Numbered from the stretch's first letter, positions 50,701-63,930 are shown. The stretch: 64,000 nucleotides of DNA from Rostratula benghalensis (GCA_013399305.1 VXAI01000015.1:2951329-3015328), one strand, 5' to 3'. Notes: generated from the sequence alone by a model not told the origin. A program made the numbers and translations.

Positions 50701-52568
50701 TCTTTCCAAGGAAAATATAATGGAAGGGCAGGAAAATAAAGACAATATATCACACTGAAATAAATACTCCTGTTTCCCCGGCAAAGAGACAGTTTCATCC
50801 AAAGTGAGAGGTTTTTGCTTGGATGAAGATTCTTGCCACTTATTTGGATGGGGAACCTATGCTGGGATATAGAAGAGACTTATAAGCTGAAGAACACAAG
50901 TTCAATTCAGTCTCAAGCATGGTCTCTCTTAGTCTTTTTCTGCTCAGTGCTAAATGCAAAGGAACCTGTCAAAAATATCAAAATGAGAAAAAGAGTATTT
51001 GTAGTACTTGAAGCACTATTCTGGTACTAAGGGCTAAATTAAAGGAATGGGTAGAGCCATTTTAGTATTCTTACTGTTTAGAGTTGTTTGGGTCATGTAA
51101 AACATGTCTTTTCTTTTGTCTTCTTGGCTTTATTTATCCTGGTTTTGAAAACCTTTGGGCATGTTAAGGTGCCTTTCTCCTGAAGCTGGTTAGAGGCCTG
51201 TGTGACTGAGTGATGCTATACAATGAAGAAAGCTAAATATGTCTTCCTTTACTTCAGATTGGGACTTCAGCTTCAGCATCATTAACTGGAGACTGATTTG
51301 AGCAAGATGTACTATACTGTAAAATAATATTCTATATGTAAGGCCGGTGATTATAATACTTGGCAGCCAATATGAAATGCGAGGTGGGGGGTTTAATTGT
51401 AGAGAATTAAAGAGCCTCCCCTACCCCCATTTACATGACTAGATGACAGCAGATTGAAATTCTGTTCATTAACGACTGCAGTACTTCTTAAAATGCTCAG
51501 CGTACACCTAACAACACACCACATGCTCTGGGAAGGGGTGAGCTGCAGCTACTTGGACTGAGAGCTTCTCCTCTACTGAGAGAACAACAAGGATGAGATT
51601 CTCATCAAAGTAAACGCGGAGATAGCTAAGCTGTAATTCTACAACAGAGCTGTTCTTGGCTAATCCTGTGCATGCACTGTTTTATAAGAGTTCTAGGTGA
51701 TTTTTCACTAGCTGAAAATACAGCTTTCTGGAGGGATGGGAAGGGGATTGTCCTAATGATAACGTTCAAGAAAGAAGCAAAGACTTTCAGTCATATCTTG
51801 GTTTTTGCTGTGTTTTTCAGTCTTCAAGCTTTGTCTAAGTTTTTCCTTCTTCCAGGCTAGGTGATTCCCCTTCTTTATTCTTGGGTTATATTTGAAGTAT
51901 ATGCAGCTTAAGAGGTAAGGGGAACTGGAGTGAAATGGTATTTCTTGAGGCTCTCTGGCACAAAGGATACTGCATTCTACCTGATATAATGTGGTGCAAA
52001 AGAGGCAACGCAGCAGCCTGTCCTTCAAACCACCATTGAATTGAGGCTCCTGGAAATTGCACTGTCCAGAGCAGTTTGTAGGTCATTTATATACTATAAT
52101 AGCAGATGTTTCTGTAAAACTCGAGGCAATCAAGTTAGGCAGAGTAAGAGCAGGTTTTGCTCATAGGAGCTTACTTGTTTCTGTGTGGGATAAGCAAGTT
52201 CTGATGCGCAATATCACAGCGCACAATTTCTTTGCAAGTGAGATACTATTGTTTTCAGTAACTAACAGAATTCTTTGAGGTTTTAAAATGTGACAAGGCT
52301 TTTGAGATTTGTGCAAACACCATGTGTGACCTTCAGAAAGTCACAGCAGGTCATATAATCTCCTCTTGCCCCTGAGCTCCTTGAGTTTTACATCATCTGT
52401 TATTGGCCTTTCCCAGTCACACTTGCTCAGTGCAACACAGGTGCTGACACAGTGAGTGTACGTGGTACCTGGCCCCACGCTGCCCTCAAACCTTGAAATA
52501 GCAACAACAGAGTGGGTGAAAACCCTGCTTCCTGTCACTGGGGAGAATTCGGCTCTTTCCCAGCACTT

Positions 52569-52584
52569 CCCTCCCCTCCCCCCC
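52569..52584 (-). other. Canonical G-quadruplex motif
   Basis: The plus strand reads CCC-T-CCCC-T-CCCCCCC. The minus strand is therefore G7-A-G4-A-G3, which satisfies four G3 tracts with one-base loops because the G7 can supply two tracts. Short loops favour a stable parallel quadruplex. It lies inside a GC-richer segment (about 52340-52720). There is no recognised promoter or gene next to it. Confidence 0.7.
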
Positions 52585-55500
52585 AGTTTTTCTTCAGATT
52601 GTATTAGGGGAGAGAAAAGAGCCTGAGGAGAGTTTATGGATGTTTGGAATGCAGATGTTAATCGGATTACCTGACATTGTAGTAAAAGCCAGCTGTCTAG
52701 GGTCTGGTTGCCCTCCACCAGCAGGAATCTGATGTGGTCAGTGCTGTCAAACCTCCCTATTGACTGCTTGAAATAAAAAACCCCAGTGCATTTGGAGGCA
52801 CAAGGGGGTATGGATTACAAAGTGGCACTAGTGTGCAGAATAAGAATCAATTTCAGGATTGAATTATTCCCTTTTCTGCTCATTAATTCTTGCTTGCAAA
52901 CCGTTTCCATGACTAAGCCGGTGGGCAAGAGCTAGATCATGTGCTGAGGACAGTAGGGAGCTGCTTCTAGAGAGCTGCTGAGTCTTTTGAGCCAGATGGT
53001 GGAATTTCTTTTGTCAAAGAAGTGCAAAAGACTCCCATAGTTTCCAAGATAATGCATTTGGGACAATCACTCTGCTGGGACCCATAGAGCTGCATTCTAC
53101 TGAATAAAATAATGTAAATAGTCCTAGAGATGTTACGCCAAGGAGCCTTATGAAAGAGTTGGGACTTTTGCAGACATAGTAGTAGAGTATTATGTAAATT
53201 ACTGCTTTGTTTGACAACTGAATGGTATTAAAACTGTCTGGAAGTTTATTGCTTGGACCAGACAGATCCTAAGAGCTATGCTTGACATAATTTAAATTAC
53301 AGTGAATCTGTGTGGTATGTAAAATAACTGTCTTTGTTCAGAAAGGTGTGTGCTCCTTTAGTTACCTCTTCTTTCCCTGCAATTATTTCAAAACCAGGCA
53401 AGATCTTTTCCCATAAAATTTAAGTGTTGAGCAGACAGGGGAGTATTACAGAATTTTCAAAGGAACTGGGTAACAACAGGAACAGTCTCCATGAAGCGCT
53501 GTGTGGCAGCCAGCTTTACCTGCCTCGAGAGGACACTAAAATCTGTGAGAGGCATCTACGAAAGAAGCACGTTAATGAAGTCTGTTAACTGAACCTCAGC
53601 AGGAGGAAAGCTCTGCCAAAGCTGGGCAGTACCATACTGGGGTGCTGCTAGCAGGCAGGTGGTCCTGGTCAGGACTCCATGCCTGCTGGGAGAAGGTGAA
53701 GGGCTCCTGGGAATTCAATACACTTGATTTGTCCTGCAGGAGGTCTCCATTGTATACCTCTGGAACAGCAAGTGGAGGATCAGATCGAGGTATCCCAATT
53801 ATCAGCTCCCTTCATGGGAGCAGAGACAACTTGTAGACAGCTCTGACCTTGAGTACCAGAAGCACGTTATCCCTGCACATACAGCATGGAGATGATGACA
53901 GAGGGTTTAGAGGCAAGCTTAGGGTGCACACAGTAACTGCTGAAGGAAAACAGACATCAGATTATCAGTGTGAGTATACTTAGTCTGTTAGTAAAATAGG
54001 TGCATATCAGAATCTTCAAAGGACACACAAATGCAGTAATTTCCTGGTTCTCTTAGTGGCTGCCCAGACTCTGCCATGTTCCATGTGTCAACAAACAGGA
54101 GGCTCAAGGCAGTCTTCTGTCGAAACTCAGAGGCAAAGAGTAAGATCCTCTACTATTCCTGGTTTTGCAGTTATCTTGTTGACTCCTGGCTTGCTTTTTC
54201 TCCTCTCTCTGCAGAAAGAGCAGCAAAGAAAGAATGTTTTGCATCTGCGAAGTCTGTGGAAGCCTCGAATCTTGTTGCTTGAATATGACTTGATGTGAGG
54301 AAGCTGGGTTTTCTCAGGAGTCCCATTTCAAGTGCTCTTGTGGGCAGAGGTGAGCTCAGGTTCTTGGTTACTTCCCACCAGAGGAGTTATGTGACTACCA
54401 GGTTCAAAAGGGGAAACCTGGCAACCGTTTTCTTGGAAAGAGCTTTATTTAAACCTTGTACCTTTTGCAGAGTGCCCCAGAAGCATACAATCATGTAACC
54501 AGGGACTTCATGAAATATTCAGTCTTTCCATTCTCCTGCAGTTTTTCCTGCTTGCTTGGCATATGGAAGTCCTAGACATGCTTGCCAATAAAGAAATCCC
54601 CTGGAAGAAATCATTTAACAAGGGATGAAAACGTGATAAATATTTTATAATCAAGGTCCCATAAGCAAAAGTGAGCATGAGGGAGCTCTTACCCATCTGA
54701 GTAGGAATTGGATGGAAGTTTTAATACTCAATTGGCACTGGATTTCTCTGGGTTTTGATGTGAACAGAGTTTTTCTAGCAGGCTTGTTTTCACAGGCATT
54801 CATCTCTGCTGCAGCTGTTTCTGCTATAATTTGTACAGATGCTATTATCCCTAAGCACTCCTGTCCCCAATACTTTTGATGTTAAAGTCTTTTTGTTCTT
54901 GTTGTATTCCAAATCAAAGGATCTATTTCTGCAAAGTATAGGTAATTCATGCCGGCTCAGTTATCAGCATGCTGATGCTAAGGAGTCTCATCTAATTAAA
55001 AAGCCGTTATCAAAAGTCTCTTCACCCCACAGAGAGCAGATAAAGTTGGTTTACCAGCTTCATTTCTAAACTGAGGGCTAATGAATATAATTTTACTGAT
55101 GAGGGATTTCTGTATGATTCCCCATGTGAACTGCACGTATAATCTAATGGAGGACTAGCTGAGCTTGCAGTGACAGTCAAGTCATTTTTTATGCTAGGGC
55201 AAGCCAGTATCTTTTAAATCAAATTGTTACTCTATTAATTACTGCGATGTATTTATCTGAAACATAATAACTGGAGTGACAGTGCTTATTAACAGCTAGG
55301 CACTTTGTAAGTATGGTGGAAAGATCATAAATGAGAATTGTGAAGAACACTAATGAGAGACAGGGGGATATTTGGTTACGTGCAGCAAGGACTTTTGGTG
55401 TCTGGGTACCTGGCCGTTGATATTAACATCTGGCAGCAGCTGCAGCACCTCACCATGCATCTGGGGAGATCTCATGCCAGTGACATATCAAGGAGGCTAC

Positions 55501-57161
55501 CAGAGCACAGACTTAAAATTTGCCTTCTCATCCAAGGATGCTCAGGGCAGTCAGAAGCCATTTTCTGACTTAAAGAGAAGGCAGAAATGTCAGCAGACAC
55601 GCAGCAGCTGGTGAGGGTTGTATGTGCCAGTGTGTATGTGTGTAGAGTCGTGCTTGCGCTCGGAAGTGGGATGCAGGGGAGAATGTGCTGCCTCCAGAGA
55701 TGCAGTAGATTTATTGCTTTGACCTTAGGAGAATCGTCAAGTTGCTTTTATGTAACAATAACTAGATGAAAACTTGGCTTGACTTATAACACTGAACAGA
55801 AATTGGAGACTTTATTTTTCACCAGAAGAAACTTTAGGCTGGTACGTGGAAGAGCAGAACCTTCAGCCAGGCCTACTTGCTTCACTGCCCTTCTAGGAAA
55901 AGCTTCCCTTTTGGAAAAAGTGTTGTTTTGAAGGGCAAAAGAAAAAAATCTCCATAGTGCTTCCCAGTTTTGCAGCTCTTCACAGTTTCCCTGGTGCTTC
56001 ATTATTGAAACAATAGATCCACCTAAATCTAATAGTCTAATGCACCTCCTTTCCTTTCTAATCAGAAAATCAGCATGTTCACAAGCTCTTAATCTGCTCC
56101 CTGTTTAGTTTCCCTGGCTAACGTCCACAGAAATTGTTACTGCTGTGGAAAAGTCAGCAGACTTATCTGAACCAGGGTTTGTTCCCTTACCACAGCTGTT
56201 AAATATGTTGAATGAAGGAAGAAAAAAATTATTCTATCTCTCAGCAGTTAAATGCTGCACTGCATGGCTTTCAGTCAGGTCACAGAGACCAGGATAAGTT
56301 TTCAAAAACCAGATGGTTACAAACCTCTGTAAAATCTGCATGTGTTCAAATGTCAAAAGCAGCACCTTTTTGAAGAGCCAAGTTAATTAATACCTGTGAT
56401 TTTGTAGGAAATTAAATGCAGGAAGCATTCCCTTATACCTTGCTCCTGACTGGATGGCTGGAACTACAGTAATTGCCTTGTACCAGGAATGTCATTTTTC
56501 ATTTCTAGCAGGTCTTGTTTAACCAGACAGGTTCTTAAATTACTGTTCATTGTCTGCTGTGTGGTGAAGCAAACCTTTTTTGTACGAGGAAGCATGAATT
56601 CAGATGGTGGCTAACACATACTTTGCAAAGGCACGTGCTGTGCAAAGCTCTGGCAGACTGTTAGCTCCATCAAAGGATTGTTGTCTAGTACCAGTGGGCT
56701 GCTGTTTGTCTTTCTGACTGATCTCATCTAAAAGGAGAACATTAAAACCATCCAACTGTTTATCAGGCTTCAAAGATGTTTGAGGTTCTGATTTGACCCA
56801 TTTCTTGGGTCCATGGATAATTTTGTGACTGAGTAAAGAGGGGAGAAGTCACTAATGTTCACCTTATACTCTCTAGGGGGTCTGATTTAATTTTTTTCCT
56901 CAGAACCTGGATCATTCAGCTGTATAGACTGAGAGATATTTTTCAGGGATGCACAATTGTCAGGCAACAAATCCGGAGAGATTGAGGAAAGAATACAACG
57001 GGCCCAATTCTAAAGCCAGGATAATCCCTTGGCCACAATGGAATTGGATTTTAAGTTAAATTTCTATTTTAGCTGAACCCAGCAGTAAGCAAATATCCCA
57101 GGCACACAGGATTTTCATGGAACTTTAAATGAGGTGTGGGCTGTCTCCCTGAAGAAAAATC

Positions 57162-57174
57162 TTTTTTTTTTTTT
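57162..57174 (+). repeat. Poly-T tract (T13)
   Basis: Thirteen T followed by CCCC. Pyrimidine low-complexity sequence. Confidence 0.85.
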
Positions 57175-57468
57175 CCCCTCTTTCAAATCTGAATAAATCC
57201 AGTATATTTCCCAGAACAATTTTTTTAATTAATTCTCCTTGATCCTTACGTTCTTTATATCCTCTGAATAGTTTGTAGAATACGTATGTTTTTCTTTGCC
57301 ATCACTGATGTAAGCTCTGATGTATAGTTCATACATTTAAAACTACTTAATCTGTTTGCAAAAAATGCCCCCTTACTCCTGCATATGTTCTATGCAAGCT
57401 AAGTTGGGGTTTTTATTATTATTAAAGTCTAATATAATTCTCTTGAAAATTTACAAATATGCAGATGT

Positions 57469-57488
57469 TGCATGCATTGTTGCATGCA
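57469..57488. repeat. Two TGCATGCA palindromes 4 bp apart
   Basis: The self-complementary octamer TGCATGCA occurs at 57469-57476 and again at 57481-57488, followed by GTGCATG. It is a small direct and inverted repeat at once, containing the RY core CATGCA. Confidence 0.85.
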
Positions 57489-60400
57489 GTGCATGACAGA
57501 TTTTCATCAAATACGCTTTATTCATTTACAGATGTTTAAAGGAATGATGTGCTAAGAGCACCGAAGTGATTCAATCCAGTGCTAAACCCTCTGACAACAA
57601 CACGAACTTATAATTCTTGTGGTGAGAGCTCAGCAGAAAAGTGTTCCCATTAATATCAGGTCCTTAGCATCAGCAGGGTTTAAGAAATATGAAACTGGCA
57701 CATTTATTCACCACCTAAATTTTTAAACAGCAAACATTTTTAAAGCACTTGCTAAAATATTTAAGCCAGGCAAATAACAAGTAGATGATGGATGACAGGG
57801 GAGAATAAATGCCTTGATTTATTGCCAAAAAGGGAATTTAAGAACTTGGTGTGAAGAATTTTCTGGTTAAACTGACGGGTGATAATTCTCTAATTGAATT
57901 GTTTGTACTAGGTTATTGAATTTGAGAGTCTTTAAAGAAGTCCCAGCCCAAGGTTGTAATCTGAGCTGTGTAGCCCTTACAAATGTCCTTCACTAGCTGA
58001 GATTAATCTAGAAAGGTTTACAGAGCTGTCAGCACATTCACTGAAAATCAGCTTCTTGGCAGGAATGGATTAAGAAGAGACTTTAAAGTGCTGATATTGC
58101 AACCTACCATCTCCTTCATTTTCTGCTGGGAGTGGGAGAGAAGACAGATTTCAAGCTCGTGAACAGTCAGACTCCAAGTTCTCCATCAAAAGGGAGTTCA
58201 GAACCTGTATTTCCAATTTAAAACTCTTCATTTGCATCTGTTTCCCCTTCTGTTTACTTTTTTTAAAAGAAGGAACCATCCTTGCCATCCTTGCCCAGAA
58301 AGGATAGGAAGGAAAGAGAGAAGTAGCAGATGTACAGGCTCTTATAAACAGTCACTGTTTCATGGCATTTATGGGCTGTGTCATTTTAACAGCTGGGTAT
58401 GTGTTCCTTTATTTGCACTTGATCTCTTAAAGTGGCACTTGTTCAGTGACTTTTATGATCCTAAGACTTTAGATATCTATGCATATTTTGACCAAAATAT
58501 GGAAATTAATGAGCTACATCAGTCCTCAGAAGTTTCTGAGCTTCCTAACTCTAGGTTTGTTTGCATTTCTGAGTAACAGCTCCAAGGTTTTGTTGATGGA
58601 GGATGCTGTGGCTCTTCTGAAGGCAGTGTGAAAGGAGCAAGTTGCAGTAAGTTCCAGTCTGGTTTCTTACCCCGTGCGGGCTAAACCAAGAGATAGACTG
58701 TGCTTCACCAGCCAGCAGTTGAGCTTCTTACTGAGGAGGTTTGCCCTCATATCACCTTCCAACCCCAGTGCTTACTATGAGTATGGGGCACAGTAATTCA
58801 TTGCACCTGTGTCAGGACTGGAAACCAGAGTGAGACACACTCCGCCAACTTAACTTTCCTTTTATATTTCTCTTTGTAGCTGGGACAAGCTAGCAGATGC
58901 TAACTTAAGCAGGTGCGTTAAATTCTCCTAGGAGGGAAGGGTGTATCTATGTGTTAGGAATCCTGAGGAGCAGTTGGCTGACTGACTCTAGGCAACACTG
59001 AAACAGGTAGGTTTAGCCTACTCTGTACTGGTTAACAACCTATTGCAGCTGATGAAAAAGAGGTTTTAGCGACTTTGGGAATAATCCTGCAAAATTCACG
59101 TTTGTTCTTTATGCTGCAAAGTCAAGCTGTGCTTGGAGTAGGTCATAAGGGTGGTGGCATGATATTCCAGGATGTGATCACTGAGCTAGCTTAGATGAAC
59201 TGTGGAGGAACTAGAAGATGATGAAAATTTTACTTCAATGGTTTGGAAATAATTAGGTAGATGACTCAGTATTATTGTGAGAGAAACTGTAACATCATAC
59301 ACTCACATAACATTCACATAGAGATGAGGGGGCTTTTTGCTTCATGACCTTCCTTAGTTGGCCATGTATATTTGGGAGGAGAGGATAAATCACATATAAC
59401 AAGGTATTTCTTAGGTTGTGAGTCCACAGTTTTGTTCCTAGTTGTCAAATTATATTACTATGTGTTCACTTTGGGTACCTACAACAATCTCACTATCAGG
59501 GTTTAAACAGTCCTCTTTTGCAATGAGACCCAGAAGTTGCCGTGTTCATTGCCAATTTCCCCATGAGACATGTCTCCAGTAAACAAGCAAATGGAGCAGT
59601 TCACAAAGCAAGAGCTTTAAGAAGTCTAATACTTACTGGTTGTCAACCCTGGGTCGTCTTTCCAAGTGCGTGGCTGCTGCACTAACCTTGCTGTGTCAGT
59701 AAGCTTTGTGTCCAATCCTGTAATGCATAAAGATGTCCTGGCAGGAGGAAGGCAATAGAGTTTCTTTGCTGAACTCCAAGTGCAGCCTGTCATTATTTAT
59801 TAGAGAGCAAGTAGCTGAAAATTCAACCGTTCTTGATGCTTCAATCTCTCTCGGCCTTATTTGTGTCTGTGGCAAACAGTCATTTGCAGAGAAAGACATT
59901 GCTAGTCACTTCTGAGGGAGCTGAAATAACTCCATTTTCCCTGTTTAGGACAGGCACATCTTTTTATTCATGTTTAAAAGGTGGGACAACGTGGTCAATT
60001 CCCCTAATGCTTGCAGGTCTCATTTCAGCATGCCTGAAAAGGGAAAGTCCCAGCAGAAATCTTGGGAGCAAGCTGTAATTAATTGAAGCAAGCAGATGGC
60101 TCCAACTTCTTGTGCCTTAGCAATGTGACAGCATCTCGGGGAGGAGCTGTGACAGCATAGGACGCTTGTAGGAGAGGAGGTGGGATGAAGGCTCTCAGCA
60201 TGAATCTGCAGCAGGCTCAGCAGTGTCCTTATTCAGCCAAATGTTATCTCCCCACTCATTGAATTATCTGTCTCAAATGGCCTTGGATAAGGGAGAGCAG
60301 TAAGGGGAGGAAGAAGAGGTGAACCAACATTTACATTTATACTCAATCAAATGTAGGGTAAGATGGAAAGTTTGAATGTCAAGCCATTTAGCTGGTCCTA

Positions 60401-60713
60401 ATGGCTCTGTGAGTGGTTGCTCTCATTTTGGAGAAGGAATGTCTTTTCTGAAGAAATCTCTCTTCTAAGTGGATTAAGCAAATCAAATTAAAAGACTGAA
60501 AATTTTGTTAAAGTGTAAGTGAAATCACATATAGAATCAGTGTCCAAAGTAACTTCTGCCTTAATTATGATATTACAAGAGGAAACGGGCAGTTTTGCTT
60601 CTCTTGTGTTTCTCACAGTCCAAATCCTTGTTTTGGTTTTGTTTACTCATAAATGAATTTATGTAGGAAGTGTTTCTCATTCTCTGAGATCTCCAGATCT
60701 TAAAACTTTTATG

Positions 60714-60727
60714 AAAAAAAAAAAAAA
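60714..60727 (+). repeat. Poly-A tract (A14)
   Basis: Fourteen A after TTATG. Simple homopolymer. Confidence 0.85.
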
Positions 60728-61742
60728 GTCAATCAAAATGAAGAGGATAAGTGGAAGTTTGGGAAAACTAAAACCTTTCAAATTTTCATCTCTTGTTATA
60801 AATTTAATTCTTATTAAAGAAGTAATTTGGACTTACTTTTAAAATATAAAACCAGACATTTTTTTCAAAAATTTGTAGCCAGTAAGATAGCAATACCAAG
60901 ACCTTGCTTGTTACAAATTTGGTCTCTTAACAGTTATTTTTTAAAAAAAATTAATCCAGGAAGCTACCAGTAAGTCCACCCACATGCCTGAAGTGAAGTA
61001 CATAAAGAGTTATTTGCTAATCTTGTGTCTGTGCTTTAGGTTGACCACCTGAACCTCTCAGCTTCCTGACTATGATACATTAATATTTATTTGTGAAACA
61101 CTGTGTGATTCCCTGTATGAAACACCTTTCACAAGCATAAAGTCTCAGTCTCCTCTGAGACTAGAACAAGGCTAGAAATCATACTGAAATCCTGAGGTTT
61201 TGTGCCTCTTGAAATAGCAACCTGCTTCAAACAAATGCAACCTACCCAAACACACACAAAATTCTATTGAAAAAATAAAGTTTTGCTTTTAACTACAGTG
61301 AAGCTACAGGTTTTAATTTGAAATGGTGCATTTTCTGAATGGTCTTTTTGGTATATGTCAGGGCTAACACTGTTGTTTTGAGCACAGAAATTGAAGCATG
61401 TCTTCTCTTTAAGAGACACCTTAAAGATATGTAAAATGTGGCAGATGGAGAAACTTGCTGAATCTTGGATAAATTACTGAGACATTGCATAGTTGCTGTA
61501 AATATTGTAGGACCTCATGCCAGCTAAAGGAGATGAAAAAAAAACATCTACACAAGAGGAATGAAAAGTGTTCGTAAGCCTCCAGCTCTTAAGAAGGAAT
61601 GAATATCAGTTTTGGGTCCTTAGTCCGCAGTTCTCTAAGGAGAGCCATGGTGACGCATCAGCATCAAGAGAAGGACTCAACAGTGTTTTGTTACATGCAA
61701 CATCATGTGCTGATAATTCAGACTCATACAAGCTGTTTCTCA

Positions 61743-61777
61743 GGTACCATACCCAGGTACCAGGTTTCATGGGTACC
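61743..61777. repeat. Cluster of three GGTACC palindromes
   Basis: GGTACC occurs at 61743-61748, 61756-61761 and 61772-61777. The flanking words CAGGTACCAT, CCAGGTACCAG and GGGTACCATG are imperfect copies of each other, so a small local duplication is likely. Confidence 0.8.
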
Positions 61778-62710
61778 ATGCTGTATTTGCCCTGAGGGAA
61801 AACCAGACTGCTGCTCTGTTCCAAGGTTTCTCCATTTAAATTGCCTCATGGCAGTTCCTTTTCATTCATGGGTGTTTGTAATTTTTTAACAATTTCCAAT
61901 TGCCCTATTGATTTCTAAAATCTGCAGAAATATTGTTGTTGATAGAAGCATTATATTTACTGCGTCACTCCTTGCCTACCTGAAAAAAGAGTGAAAACAA
62001 GTGTTCTCTTTAGGAAGATGTGCCACTTTGTTTCAACAGTGATCCAAACGTAATTGTTACATACTGACATCCTCCTGATTTGCAGGAATTGTCTAAACTA
62101 GTTCTCACTTTGTAGCTTGCAACCTAAAGGTCTTTTCTGGGAAGGGTTATTATCAAATACCTGAAGGGTCATATTCTTGATTTACGGTGTGTTCTTAGCT
62201 TTTCATCCATGTTCTGTGTCCACAGTTATAAAACACAGTATCTCAGGTTATAAGAAAATACCTGAAACCATGGAAAACTTGACCTGCTTATACTTTTCCT
62301 TGCAAACTCTAATTTTAAAAAAGGTCAAATCAGTTGCAACTATAATTAGCAGAACAAATGCTACTGTCCTCAGAGGAGGCCTTGGCTGCCAGACTACTGA
62401 CTCAAGAGAATGGTCACAGCTGAGTTACAGCCCCGACCTCCTTCCTGCTCTGGAAAACAGACCTGACTGAGGCTGGAAAATGCTGACAGACCCTGACTTT
62501 TGTCTGTGCTGGTGGGAGTCATGCTGTAATAAAGCACACCTTAGTCAAGCTCATAAAACCAATATTTAATTCAGAATTTGATGCTTAACTCTGCATTGCC
62601 AGTCTTTCTTCTCTAAATTAATTGCACAAATACGCACTGTTCACATCTGTTAATACTCCAGAGCCTGTTTGGCAACTGAATGCAGCTGAAAGCTCTTAAT
62701 TCTTGATTTG

Positions 62711-62752
62711 TATTTTGGTTTTTTGGGGGGTTGGGCTTTTGTCTTTTTTTTT
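62711..62752 (+). repeat. G/T-rich low-complexity tract
   Basis: TTTTGG, TTTTTT, GGGGGG, TTGGGC and then a T9 run. Same type as the tracts at 10507 and 25662. Confidence 0.8.
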
Positions 62753-63837
62753 AACACGTGGCAGTTAGCACAGCAAAGCTAGATGCTAAGAGTCAGCCTG
62801 TCCTCCAGTGAAGTTTACTCAAAACAGAAAAGCAATTTGGAAGAGCAGGCTGCACTCAAAAGCTTGTTAAATAGAATTTGAGTGGATTTGACAATTGTTT
62901 GAGGCTGATGCCTATTAAAAAAAAAAGTGCCCTCAGCAATTATTTAGGAAACACTAGTTTTCAATAAAAAAGGAAATTGAAATTATTATACAGATGCTTA
63001 TGAACGGGACTTTAGCTTTGTCAGAACTAGTCAAATTTATCCCTGCTGTGTGACACCTAATACTTTACAAAATAGCAAGATCTCTGGACCCTTCTAGATG
63101 AGAGATGTGTTGGACCTCTTAATTTTACCTGAGGTAAAATCAGCTGTGAATCTAGTCCTTTTGCAATCAAGAAAAGGAGGGGCTGGTAGGTGGGAAAGTA
63201 GGGCTGGAGGTTCAAACAAAAAAGCCAGGGACCAAACGCACGTGTGTGTCCCAAAGCCAACCATCATGTGGGTCTTCAGGTACCTCCATCCTGAGTATTC
63301 TGTGCAAGGTCAGCCAGAAATTGTAAAGCTGTGGGTGCTGATGGTGCAGTTCTGCTCTCTCCTCTTGTACCTTCTGCTGTCTCATAGGTGATGCTTGTCA
63401 AAGAGCCTTGATGCTGCTGAGATTGGAAGGTGAGGGGTCTCAGCCTTCTGCACTTCTCCATTAGCTGGCTCAGTGTTGGTACAGCTGGGCTGGAGATGGG
63501 CCTGTGTCCTGAGATTCGGAATGGGAACCATCGTATAGGTCACCCCAGGGTGGTGAGCAGGGATTTTAGGAACTGTCAGCTGGGGAAAGAGAGATATAAG
63601 CTGAAGACACAGCTGGAGAGAGGATTTGCCTGGCACAGCCACTCTTCTGTACTTCCTCTGGTATATGCAGCAATCCTTTGGACAATTAGAAAACACAGGA
63701 AAGCCCTGTCACAGTATTTCCATAAAAAAGAGGGTTTCCATTTAAAAAGGTCTGGCGGTTCCACACATCTGGGAAAGTTTTCTCAGCTGTAAAATTCCTT
63801 AGTTTCCCTTACAGTTAGTTCCTTACAGCTGAATTCA

Positions 63838-63930
63838 ATGGGCAAACTGGTGGCTGTTGGGAGAGACAGGACACCCAGCTGGATGGGCCCATGGTGCAGC
63901 ACAGGTCAGCTCTTTGGCAATGCCTCCTCT
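63838..63930 (+). mobile_element. Probable ancient CR1/L3-type LINE 3' end
   Basis: The words GGTGGCTGTTGGGAGAGACA, then GGACACCCAGCTGGATGGGC, then CCATGGTGCAGCACAGGTCA follow the 3' end seen in older amniote CR1/L3 elements ('ctgttgg.agacaggatactgggctagatgg.cc.ttggtctgacccag'). The later bases (CTCTTTGGCAATG) fit only weakly. This is a different, older lineage than the CR1 at 8870-9040 and lies in plus orientation. Where it begins upstream cannot be seen. Confidence 0.5.

Larger units (their letters stand above)
42128..52568. other. Non-coding unique sequence, no gene seen
   Basis: No gene or recognisable transposon in over 10 kb. It contains the A16 run at 46983-46998, the hairpin at 46858-46890 and a T11 run at 47707-47717. 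The longest frames are 112 codons (42709-43047, plus) and 93 codons (44640-44921, minus). Both lack recognisable domains and sit in ordinary AT-rich sequence. Confidence 0.6.
52585..63837. other. Non-coding unique sequence, no gene seen
   Basis: No gene or RNA gene seen. Features inside are a T13 run (57162-57174), two TGCATGCA palindromes (57469-57488), an A14 run (60714-60727), a GGTACC cluster (61743-61777) and a G/T-rich tract (62711-62752). The stretch at about 57690-57960 has an even AT-rich texture that may be conserved non-coding DNA. Frames of up to 120 codons near 63382-63792 lie on both strands of a GC-richer segment and have no recognised domain. Confidence 0.6.

Noticed and set aside
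52341..52718. 125-codon open frame on the minus strand
   Set aside because: It has no recognisable domain, signal peptide or splice context, and lies in a GC-richer patch where stops are rarer. Its length is within chance for 64 kb.
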